64,000 bases of DNA from Trissonchulus latispiculum (Eukaryota > Nematoda > Enoplea > Enoplida > Ironidae), in NCBI GenBank assembly GCA_030248195.1, contig JASAND010011161.1, positions 22,977-86,976 on the forward strand. Reading direction: 5' to 3'. The notes beneath the pieces are model-generated. The model made no database searches and was not told the origin of the DNA. It saw only the letters and a program-made list of their open reading frames with translations. Each line of letters begins with the position of its first letter. The stretch's first letter is position 1. Shown one piece after another: positions 34,301 through 40,465 of the stretch. The translations under genes were made by a program, and so were the position numbers.

Positions 34301-37300
34301 GGGTTTTTCTGCTTGTCCAGAAACATCAATTAAATTTAGAAAATTATTGTTAATGCAAATGCTAAACCTTGTGAACGACGTCGAATAATATTAGCTACTC
34401 TATACCTACATGGCCCCGTTGCGTTTGCAATATAAAATGCTTATTCCTCTGAGCCGAGAGATTATCTCAGAATGCTAACTAGCCAACCACATTCATATTA
34501 ACAAGAGTACATAATGATAAGAGTGTGACAAGCATCACATTCTATGCAATGAAGGCAAAAACTATGCGATGCGCGGTAACGGCTTACCCCCCCCCACAAA
34601 TTGACCCCCTCTCGCACCGCCCCTATATGGGTACGTGGTCCATTGCCGTTCATAATATTTTTAACACTTGGCAGAATCAAATCGGTCATTAGTTTATGAA
34701 ATGTCTCATTTCTTGTTGTCTATATCACAAATATCCTCAGAAGACATCACATACATACGCAGAGGCCATAGTAAATTTAAAAAAAACAAAACAAAACAAA
34801 GATTAATGTGGACTATATTAATATTATTATTAATACTATTAAGCCAATAAAATTGTAGATTGTTGTGGTATAGAAATAAGAAGTGCAAGAGTATTGTGCC
34901 AGATGACATATAGGTATAAGTGCATTATTTTCATATACGGACGGACCGCCTTGTTATGCCCGACTGACCTGATTGTGGGACTCATCAGGGGCTTACAATC
35001 AGGTTATTTTAGTGATTAAATTAACCACCCATTTTTAGATAAAAAGTAAATTCAACACTGCCAAACATAGAGACAAGATAAAAGTCCGTTTTAGAAGGCC
35101 TAACATCACCCGGGCCTGACCGGGCCCGGGCCGGCCCGGGAGGCCCGGTGGTCATGAATCGGGCCGGGCCGAAGCGTCCGGCCGGGCCCGGGCCCGGGCC
35201 GGGCCTCTCTCATAAAAAGAGGCCCGGGGCCGTGACCGTGACCGGCCCGGCCCGGGCCCGGCCCGGGGCCCGAGGCCCGATACACGGCCCCGGCACAACT
35301 CTACTGACAGCTGGCTTTTGACGTAAGACACGAAGTGTCCCCATTTAGATTATTTTGTATATCTTTGAGAAAACACTCATGGCGAGTACAACAGCTGCTT
35401 AGCCTGCATTTCCACAGCATTTTCAACAGAGACCCCGATTAAACTTTCACAGCATCAGCTCGGCGACCGACACAGTCTCAAAAAATGTTTGCCCAATTTT
35501 CTTTCTCCGAGTTCTACATTACAGCGATGAAAAGTATTTCAAAAAATAATGTTAGAATTGCGAACCTGAACTAACATCCTGAAATTGTTTACCTAACAGT
35601 TTAAGGAAAGAAATCCCGACACCACTCCTGGCATAGTCGCCATAGTGAGCACAGAAGAACAGCAAGCTGAGGCACTCGGCAACCACTGAGCAGATGAACA
35701 ACTTGTACGTTGTGTGCAACATCTGTCTGGTCTTCAAAATTACTGCAACCAAAATAACACCATATTTTGGGTACAATAGTTTCCTGGCTGCCAGTAATTA
35801 TTGGTCAGCACAGTGAATTAATGATGGAATGCAACATATCCAGATAAAGCTCATATTACTGAGGTATAATTTATGTCATGGATAAACGTTAAGATTTAGC
35901 TGACACTTTCAGTGAGAGGTATCCCTCTGTAATACTGTAACTGTAACTGTAAACTGTCTGATAAGACTCATGGATGAGATACGACGAGGCACATCGATTG
36001 TTAGCCTACAAGTTGATTTGAAATTGTGTGTAGAAAGTTGGCTATATGTAATACAATAATGCTAACCTGCTACTACCAGAGCAGTTATTAATAGGATCAT
36101 TTCCAATCCCAGAAACCCAATGTCTACAGGAAGAATGTCTGGAAAATCGCAAAATATGGACAAGTAACTGCTCAATGGGTTGATTAGATTAGAAAACTAG
36201 TTATAAAGGTAAAGTGACGGTATAGTAGCCAATGGCTGTCATCTCAATGTCAATGTCATTCTCAAAACAAACACAAATTGGCTCAGCATGGATTTAGTAG
36301 GATATTGTAAACCTTTACTAAGATCGAAGCAAGTAAAGCATGTTTGTATTAATCGATGGCCTAACCGTTAGAGAATAGAGTTATAGTACGCTAAACTGAA
36401 GTGAGTTGTATGCGAGCAGACATCTCCCAGGAGCCCATAACATAGAGATGAAATGTGTCACATTTCATCTTGTACGGAACGGCATGGAATAATGCCACGA
36501 AGTCAGCAACAATTGATGCTCAAAACATACAAAATTCATCTGCAGAAAAATGATAATGCAGTATATCGTCGACGCCTCCATTCGTCATTAGCAACTCATA
36601 CTCCAAATAGAGACCCTATAATCAGCAAATCATTAAGCCCGTTTCACACTGCAATAGGTTTAAGGTTTTAGGTTTAAGGTTTAGGGTTTAAGCAGTTGGG
36701 CGGGAAGGTTTAACGAATTTCTGAATATCACGTGATTCTTATATCAGCCAGTGTGCAGTCAAATCTCCACGGATTTTAAATTTTTTTAGTTCTCTTGTAT
36801 AAGTAAGAGATTCTAGTAAGCATATAATGAAAATTATTAACTAAACCTTTCATCCAGTGGAAGCTTAAACCTAAACACAGAGTTAAACTATTTTTAACTC
36901 GGCTTGCTTAAACCTTAAACCTTAAACCTTCCAGTGTGAACACTTCAGCATAAATCAACTAGTTTAACCTTAAACCTTAAACCTTAAACCATAAACCTGA
37001 AACCTTAAACCTTAAACCTTGTGCAGTGTAAACCGGGCTTTATAGTGAAATAGCGCTGAAATAATAAAACGTTGAAGTCTTGATATATCGTTGGTATAAC
37101 AAGAATAAGCTTCCATTTGTCTACGGATTGCGCTCCCAGATCAAAAAAGGTCAGTGAACATACATATTTGTGTGGGGGGTCATTAGCCATTAGCGAACAG
37201 TGCATGTACCTTGCCTTGTCTTGCCTGCTGTCACACTCTTATATATTATGTACTCTTGGTTTTAGTGTAAATGACTACATGCATACCTGTGAGCTATTGC

Positions 37301-40300
37301 AGTTTCCGATAGCTAGATACCACCAACGTTCTCTCCAAGATCTGCAACGTACCAATTTGGAAATGAAAAGATATTTAAAGAAAATCAACACAGAAATGTT
37401 AAAGCAGATCAAAAAAGATAAGATCAATAAATAAGAAAAACTATTCAAGCCTTGGAACCTCTGGTGGTTATAGTAGTAATCCGCTTTTTTAGCAGTTCAA
37501 TCCTCTTAATGAATAGTTTCTGTTTACTTACAATTAGTAAAATAGTAATTCTTCTGATCACTTCATGATTACAAATACCAAATTTGAATACGAAAAAATG
37601 GCAGGCGTCTAAACTTGGTTCTTGTTTCTTGCTATTTTATGCACTTCTATGCAATTTCATGTCTGCATTTTTGCTGGCTTACGAGAAACGTCTGTAGCCG
37701 AAGCAGTGGTACCAGAGTTCGCCGTTCCGATGAATTGTTTCACAACCAGGAAATGGGTCGTCATCTGGGTCAATAAAAAGATTAATGATCTGATAATGAC
37801 CCGGATGCAAGACGGCTTCTCTCTCGTCACAGTTCTAAAATTAGCAGCAACAGTGCATAATTGCACTATATAAGAAGAAGAGTAAGCCACTAAAGGGCTT
37901 CTCTTCTTGAATTGCGTAACGGTGCTCCGCCCACAATACGCGTATGTTCCCCCGTTTGGTGGGGGGGGGGGTAGCAGAAAAGAGGTCCCCGTTTGGTGGG
38001 TGGGGGGTAGCCAACAGCCAACCAGATTGCATAGACCCCACCCCGTTGGGTGGGGGGGGGGGGTGAGAAAGAGGATTAGTAGTAGTTTTTGTTCTATTCG
38101 AAAATGGAACCCCGTTTGGTGGGGGGGGGGGGTAGCAAAGAGAGGTCCCCGTTTAGTAGGGGGGGTAGCAATGAGAGGTCCCCGTTTGGTGGGTGGGGGG
38201 GGGGGGTAGGCAAAAGGGGTTCCAACAGGGGGAGTTGGGGGGGAGTCGCCAACAGCCAATCAGATTCAGCCAATCTTAGTCTGACTTGGCAACCTCCCAC
38301 CCAAACGGGGATCCTCTTCCGCCTACTCCCCTCCCCCGCCAAACGGGGACCTCTGTTTGCTACCCCCTTCCACCCAACGGGGACCCGTTTTTGCTACCCC
38401 TCCACCAAACGGGGAGGGGGTATGCTTGTCGACCTCCCCCCACCAAACGAGGGAACATTCGCGTATTGTGGACGGAGCACCGTTACGCAATGCCAAGCCC
38501 TCTAGTGGCTTACTCTTCTTCTTACTTACTCTTATAAAGGAATAGATTATGGACTCTTGCTAGCAGCTTTCATGTTGTTTGCTCTCAGCCGTATCTGCAC
38601 CGACAAAAAGTAGTGAGATCTACTGTTGCTTTTGGTGCTATCAATTTGGTGCTTTTAGAGAGCTTTTGAATTATAAAAACAATTGTTTTGAAATTAAGCT
38701 TGGCATGAAGAAGATATTGCTAGAGCATATTTATAGCAACTTCTATATAAAGCCAAGCCCAGGTTTTAGGATAATCGCGTGTCGTTTTAATTAATCTTTT
38801 GTCAATCGTGCCAATCTTTTCAAAGAGCCTTCCATAATATTATGTAGCTAAATGTATTAAATATCGTGTATCATGTATCATATGTAAATATCATGTATCA
38901 ATAGCATGCATTTTTTGGGTAACTTTATTTTATTTTACGTTTTAAGCCTACTACTCTTACTTTTGAAGACTTGTAGACTGCTGGCCATTGGTTGTCAGAA
39001 TCGTAGTAGAGGTACAAGTTCTGCACTGAGAAAGACTAAAATGAAGATTATTAATTAGTTGCAGCAGAATATAGAATCAATAGAAACAAATAGTCAGATA
39101 AGATGTTCAGTTGCAGTGAAAATTTCAGATACGGTAACTTTCAAATTTTATATGGTATATCCTATATATACTTTTATTTATTTTACTTTCACTTATTTCA
39201 GACATTCTCTGCAACATGAAAATGAAACTTTTACAGTAAGGTTGCTCAAAGTAAACCGTTTTCCAGTTTCCCTTTTACGAAAATGCAAAATCATATTTTG
39301 GAGCAAGCATTCTTAAGTTCTATGGTGATCAGTAGATCACCTTATTTTACGATTTCAACTTACTACAGGATACTTAAAGTCGTATTCCAATTTTCCCACT
39401 TCCGAAATGAAGCAAAATCGCTCCAGGTAGGCCCAGTTCTGAAATATGGATTTATTACAGAACAATGAAAAACAGTATACATTAACTCGGGCTTCAATAT
39501 TATGATCTTCTTAAAATTCTGTTTTCAATCGACTTTGAATTTACTCTCTCAAACATAACGAACGCTGTTGAAAATAGTGTTCAGAATATGACCTAGAATT
39601 ATGGCATCATATGATACTAGATCGATGTCTTCTTCTCTCCGGGCGCGTCAATGGTCTTCCCAGTATATGCGTTTCTTTGCTTCTCCACGTCAGTCATAGC
39701 TAGTATGACTCTCGCTACGTCGCCTGGAAGCTGTCACCACAATGGGAAGCTGGAGAAGACACCATCTTGGCCTTTCGGCTCCGGTAGTAAGACATCCATT
39801 AACTGCTCATGCGTGTAGCAGCGGAGCACAACGTCTTTCGACGTTCCAAGCCTCTAGCGTAGATGGGGTGGGATCAGAAGCAAACCCGTATGTGCATCCA
39901 TTTTGAGTACGTGACTCGTTTGCTCCCAACACTCCCTCGCAGGAGGTAGGCGGACACATTGCAAGCTGGTAGATCCCAAGGGGGTACCTTCCACCGGGAA
40001 CTCCACGCCCTACTTTTGACGATAAGTGGATTAAGGGTTCTTTAGCGTGCACTACCCCCAGCAAGGAAGCAAACGGGCCCACCAATTTAACTCCTCATCC
40101 GACCGGCGGAGCAGTGGCCTAAGTTTCTTGCTCAAGGAAACAATGCAACGTCATTATGGCTAAGGCGGGAATCAAACCACGGACCCTAGGATCCGAAGTC
40201 CGGCGCCTTAACCATTCAGCGACACGGCCACACTAGATCGATGTCGTTGTCTTAATTGTCGTAACGTTTAATGTTTTATGCTTAACAGGAAAGAAAAGAC

Positions 40301-40450
40301 ATTGCTGTTCTTGAACAGTGCTTCAAAACATCTACAACCACTTCTTACCTCATGAGTACTAAGTACACCTTTGGCATATTTGGCATGAGCAAACATAATG
40401 AGGTCTAACTGTAGAGTAGTCGCAAATAGAGAAGGCAAGATCCAGTGCAT
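22149..40450 (-). CDS. TMEM145/GPR180-like seven-transmembrane protein gene, 14 coding exons
   Basis: Reading the minus strand, I placed exons at 40349-40450, 39364-39438, 38961-39035, 37683-37834, 37287-37341, 36531-36615, 36067-36138, 35593-35742, 33526-33668, 32385-32557, 30767-30887, 30314-30373, 22866-22952 and 22149-22334. Every junction uses GT-AG, phases agree throughout, and the total is 1536 bp, 511 codons plus stop, close to the usual size of vertebrate TMEM145. The product has a signal peptide, a lumenal domain with [16 protein letters not shown] and [12 protein letters not shown], the HFSADEF lead into TM1, about seven hydrophobic spans with [13 protein letters not shown] and [18 protein letters not shown], then [13 protein letters not shown] and a cytoplasmic tail with PPAY. 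Family assignment is from recognised conserved segments. These proteins belong to the GOST-type group (lumenal GOLD-like domain plus seven TMs), thought to act in the secretory pathway; the ligand is unknown. Exons 13-14 are the least certain because a 7-kb retroelement nest separates them from exon 12. Confidence 0.85.
22866..22952 (-). CDS. 7TM gene exon 13 (cytoplasmic tail, tentative)
   Basis: Frame open with [20 protein letters not shown] and [10 protein letters not shown], donor GTGACA. Phase 0 at both ends requires the acceptor CTGCAAG. The better-looking CTCAG just upstream would start at 22959 and shift the phase by one base, which would need an extra exon. It is assigned to this gene by strand, phase and position beyond exon 12. 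Confidence 0.55.
23109..23593 (-). repeat. Element B 3' LTR (left)
   Basis: On the minus strand the LTR begins TGTAGTGTATGAAGTTG directly after a purine tract and ends GACTGCA. It contains repeated TTTAGCCATTTAGTTNAATGG segments that make internal short palindromes. Confidence 0.65.
23594..23612 (-). other. Element B polypurine tract
   Basis: On the minus strand AAAGGGGGAAAAGA lies immediately upstream of the LTR start, the expected plus-strand primer of an LTR retroelement. Confidence 0.6.
23740..23957 (-). pseudogene. Element B gag, C-terminal part with zinc knuckles
   Basis: The frame contains [14 protein letters not shown] and a zinc knuckle [14 protein letters not shown] (CX2CX4HX4C). 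An in-frame TGA at 23801-23803 is followed in the same frame by a second knuckle, [14 protein letters not shown]. Two adjacent knuckles are typical of Gag in K02A2.6-like Gypsy elements. The rest of this gag is at 28597-28851, separated by the insertion of element A. It is followed closely by the polypurine tract, so no pol lies on this side. Confidence 0.7.
23963..24100 (-). repeat. Element A 3' LTR
   Basis: 138 bp, on the minus strand beginning TGTTGTGAAGTG and ending GACACTAAA; differs from the 5' LTR at only a few positions. Unusually short for a Gypsy LTR. Confidence 0.9.
24124..24815 (-). pseudogene. Element A integrase C-terminal part
   Basis: Resumes beyond the MITE with [20 protein letters not shown], then a basic C-terminal domain ([16 protein letters not shown]) and an acidic/Arg tail ending EYQRRAYWN at the stop. 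It is followed by a purine tract and the 3' LTR. Confidence 0.85.
24819..25110. mobile_element. MITE inserted in element A integrase
   Basis: The terminal inverted repeats start TGCGTCTGTCAAACTAACTA and are near perfect over about 45 bp. The 3-bp duplication TTA (24816-24818, 25111-25113) fits PIF/Harbinger-type targets. The 292-bp interior is AT-rich and non-coding. It inserted after element A, which inserted after element B. Confidence 0.85.
25114..26330 (-). pseudogene. Element A RNase H and integrase core
   Basis: After frame changes near 26318 and 26195, the frame carries [20 protein letters not shown] and [11 protein letters not shown] (RNase H). Next come the integrase zinc region [14 protein letters not shown]...CTECQ and the core ending [10 protein letters not shown]. 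It is cut at 25113 by the MITE 24819-25110, in the middle of the integrase. Confidence 0.9.
26316..27208 (-). pseudogene. Element A reverse transcriptase, one nonsense codon
   Basis: Motifs in order: [49 protein letters not shown], then TAG at 26835-26837, [18 protein letters not shown], and the catalytic YQDD box ([10 protein letters not shown]). It ends with [20 protein letters not shown] one-base frameshift near 26318 separates it from the RNase H region. Confidence 0.9.
27210..28046 (-). pseudogene. Element A gag C-terminus and protease
   Basis: The frame continues with [20 protein letters not shown], then two zinc knuckles ([13 protein letters not shown] and [14 protein letters not shown]). 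The aspartic protease core [13 protein letters not shown] follows, and further on [11 protein letters not shown]. The catalytic Asp-Thr-Gly is intact. Confidence 0.85.
28019..28456 (-). pseudogene. Element A gag, N-terminal part
   Basis: The frame begins [15 protein letters not shown] just after the LTR and includes [17 protein letters not shown] and LRSLLPS, typical of invertebrate Gypsy capsid regions. It runs out of frame near 28045; the next frame overlaps and continues the protein, so one small indel lies there. Confidence 0.8.
28459..28596 (-). repeat. Element A 5' LTR
   Basis: Matches the 3' LTR over 138 bp. Followed on the minus strand by TTTTGGCGACGATGG, the leader with the gag ATG only a few bases further on. 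Confidence 0.9.
28597..28851 (-). pseudogene. Element B gag, N-terminal part
   Basis: The frame includes [34 protein letters not shown] and [19 protein letters not shown], characteristic of Gag in K02A2.6-like Gypsy elements. It ends at the element A insertion site; the remainder is at 23740-23957. Upstream it stops abruptly at the inversion junction near 28845, without its start. Confidence 0.75.
28845..29576 (+). pseudogene. Element B RNase H and integrase fragment
   Basis: The plus-strand frame begins at the junction with [17 protein letters not shown], then [20 protein letters not shown] (RNase H), and an in-frame TGA at 29049-29051. [13 protein letters not shown] and a DCLSRLP linker follow. 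After a frameshift near 29420 an integrase start ([20 protein letters not shown]) follows and is cut at about 29576, where LTR sequence begins. The catalytic core of integrase is absent. Confidence 0.8.
29577..30193 (+). repeat. Element B LTR (right), carrying a MITE
   Basis: The LTR sequence begins internally (TCTGCAAGCCTAGATA), is interrupted by the MITE at 29611-29872, and continues from TATGTACTTGAAATTAG to GACTGCA at 30193. It is the inverted counterpart of 23109-23593. Confidence 0.7.
29611..29872. mobile_element. MITE inserted in the element B LTR
   Basis: The ends are inverted for about 60 bp: AATATTATTTAAATGCAAGG at the left, with its near complement at the right, each followed by TCGA-CTTTTCAGT-like sequence. 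It splits the B LTR between CTACA and ATATGTACTTG. The duplication is TA-rich (TTA or TA). Confidence 0.75.
30314..30373 (-). CDS. 7TM gene exon 12
   Basis: Acceptor AAACATGTTTAG, donor GTAGGT; 20 codons, phase 0 to 0. It encodes [20 protein letters not shown], the conserved juxtamembrane TRPSAANxNFPYH segment. The following intron carries the Gypsy nest (23109-30193). Confidence 0.85.
30767..30887 (-). CDS. 7TM gene exon 11 (last TM region)
   Basis: Acceptor TATTTTTTGCAG, donor GTAAGTG; one base plus 40 codons. It encodes [20 protein letters not shown] and a final hydrophobic stretch ending TMFL. The intron before it holds the hAT-type element 31001-32222. Confidence 0.85.
31001..32222. mobile_element. 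hAT-type non-autonomous element with TGGGTCA arrays
   Basis: The 8-bp duplication CAATGGCT lies at 30993-31000 and 32223-32230. The 20-bp terminal inverted repeats CAGGGATGGAAACTGGGTCA match with one difference. Both the duplication length and the CAG-start ends fit hAT. The subterminal regions (31001-31200, 32035-32210) are arrays of TGGGTCA/TGGGTCT units in inverted arrangement. No transposase frame is present. It lies in the intron between exons 10 and 11 of the 7TM gene. Confidence 0.9.
32385..32557 (-). CDS. 7TM gene exon 10 (TM5-TM6 region)
   Basis: Acceptor TTTGTCTTGTTTCAG, donor GTATGA; 57 codons plus two bases. It encodes [18 protein letters not shown], then a hydrophobic span and [19 protein letters not shown]. 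This is the exon that identifies the family most clearly. Confidence 0.9.
33526..33668 (-). CDS. 7TM gene exon 9 (TM4-TM5 region)
   Basis: Acceptor CTGCTCCCTAG, donor GTTAGA; two bases plus 47 codons. It encodes [20 protein letters not shown] and [20 protein letters not shown], both strongly family-like. Confidence 0.85.
34084..35303. mobile_element. hAT-type non-autonomous element with GGGCCC arrays
   Basis: The 8-bp duplication CTGACAGC is at 34076-34083 and 35304-35311. The 13-bp terminal inverted repeats TAGAGTTGTGCCG are perfect. The subterminal regions (34110-34280, 35110-35295) are GGGCCC/CCGGGC arrays with very high GC in an AT-rich genome, while the centre is AT-rich and non-coding. 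It lies in the intron between exons 8 and 9. Confidence 0.92.
35593..35742 (-). CDS. 7TM gene exon 8 (TM2-TM3 region)
   Basis: Acceptor TATTTTGGTTGCAG, donor GTAAAC; 150 bp. It encodes [20 protein letters not shown] and [16 protein letters not shown]. Joined to exon 9 it gives a slightly shorter loop than I expect for the family, so a small exon between 33669 and 35592 cannot be excluded, although phase does not require one. Confidence 0.85.
36067..36138 (-). CDS. 7TM gene exon 7 (TM1)
   Basis: Acceptor GCGATTTTCCAG, donor GTTAGC; two bases, 23 codons, one base. It encodes [20 protein letters not shown], the first transmembrane span. Confidence 0.85.
36531..36615 (-). CDS. 7TM gene exon 6
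   Basis: Acceptor TGCTGATTATAG, donor GTATGT; 28 codons plus one base. It encodes [13 protein letters not shown] and YHFSADEF, the end of the lumenal domain. The acceptor lies only 16 bp from the target duplication of the Harbinger-like MITE (36633-36635), so branch-point and pyrimidine-tract sequence comes in part from the MITE. Confidence 0.85.
36636..37039. mobile_element. Harbinger-like MITE with AAGGTTT arrays
   Basis: The 3-bp duplication TTA flanks the element (36633-36635, 37040-37042). The 18-bp inverted ends are AGCCCGTTTCACACTGCA against AGCCCGGTTTACACTGCA, followed by arrays of AGGTTTAAGGTTT on each side in opposite orientation. TWA duplications and this layout fit PIF/Harbinger. 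It is 404 bp with no coding capacity. Confidence 0.88.
37287..37341 (-). CDS. 7TM gene exon 5
   Basis: Acceptor GGTACGTTGCAG, donor GTATGC; 55 bp, one base completing the previous codon, then 18 codons. It encodes [17 protein letters not shown], the highly conserved RERWW segment. Confidence 0.85.
37683..37834 (-). CDS. 7TM gene exon 4
   Basis: Acceptor GCTAATTTTAG, donor GTAAGC; starts in phase 0, ends after two bases. It encodes [19 protein letters not shown] and then [20 protein letters not shown], with the cysteines expected to pair in the lumenal domain. The foldback element at 37873 begins 36 bp upstream of the acceptor. Confidence 0.85.
37873..38522. mobile_element. G-rich foldback element
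   Basis: The inverted ends start AGAAGAAGAGTAAGCCACTA and extend about 90 bp, including CGTAACGGTGCTCCG and ACAATACGCG. TA flanks each end. Inside, repeats of CCCCGTTTGGTGGGGGGGG (left) face CCAAACGGGGAC (right), five or six units per side, period about 40-50 bp. The G-runs could form quadruplexes. It is 36 bp from the acceptor of exon 4 of the 7TM gene. Confidence 0.8.
38961..39035 (-). CDS. 7TM gene exon 3
   Basis: Acceptor TTCATTTTAG, donor GTAAGA; 25 codons, phase 0 to 0. It encodes [18 protein letters not shown], one of the most conserved family segments. An alternative acceptor (GTGCAG, four or five codons in) would also keep phase. Confidence 0.85.
39364..39438 (-). CDS. 7TM gene exon 2
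   Basis: Acceptor CCATATTTCAG, donor GTAAGT; 25 codons, phase 0 to 0. It encodes [20 protein letters not shown], the start of the lumenal domain, which matches the FLxxFCFLS segment of the family. Confidence 0.85.
39630..40231 (-). mobile_element. tRNA-derived SINE with 14-bp target duplications
   Basis: Direct repeats ACTAGATCGATGTC flank it (39616-39629, 40232-40245). On the minus strand it starts with a tRNA-like head (about 40231-40160): GTCGCTGAATGGTTAAGG (A box) and GGTTTGATTCC (B box), with a TCG anticodon position suggesting tRNA-Arg origin. A body follows with GTCGGATGAGGAGTTAAATT and GCACGCTAAAGAACCC. That body resembles a central domain I recall from widespread invertebrate SINEs; I cannot name it firmly. 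It lies in intron 1 of the 7TM gene. Confidence 0.88.
40349..40450 (-). CDS. 7TM gene exon 1 (start codon, signal peptide)
   Basis: The ATG at 40450 opens a hydrophobic signal peptide beginning [14 protein letters not shown] and ends with [11 protein letters not shown] before donor GTAAGA. Phase 0. A CAG-like acceptor (TTTATAATTTTAG) lies 15 bp upstream of the ATG, ending at 40466, so the 5' UTR probably continues in another exon to the right. Confidence 0.8.
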
Positions 40451-40465
40451 TTCGGTTAAGAGGTT

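Noticed and set aside
34110..35300. CpG island promoter
   Set aside because: The GC-rich arrays are bounded by exact hAT-type TIRs and an 8-bp duplication, so they belong to a transposon.
37657..38259. 200-codon minus-strand frame rich in Pro/Thr
   Set aside because: Most of it is translated minisatellite of the foldback element. The real coding part is exon 4 of the 7TM gene, in another frame.
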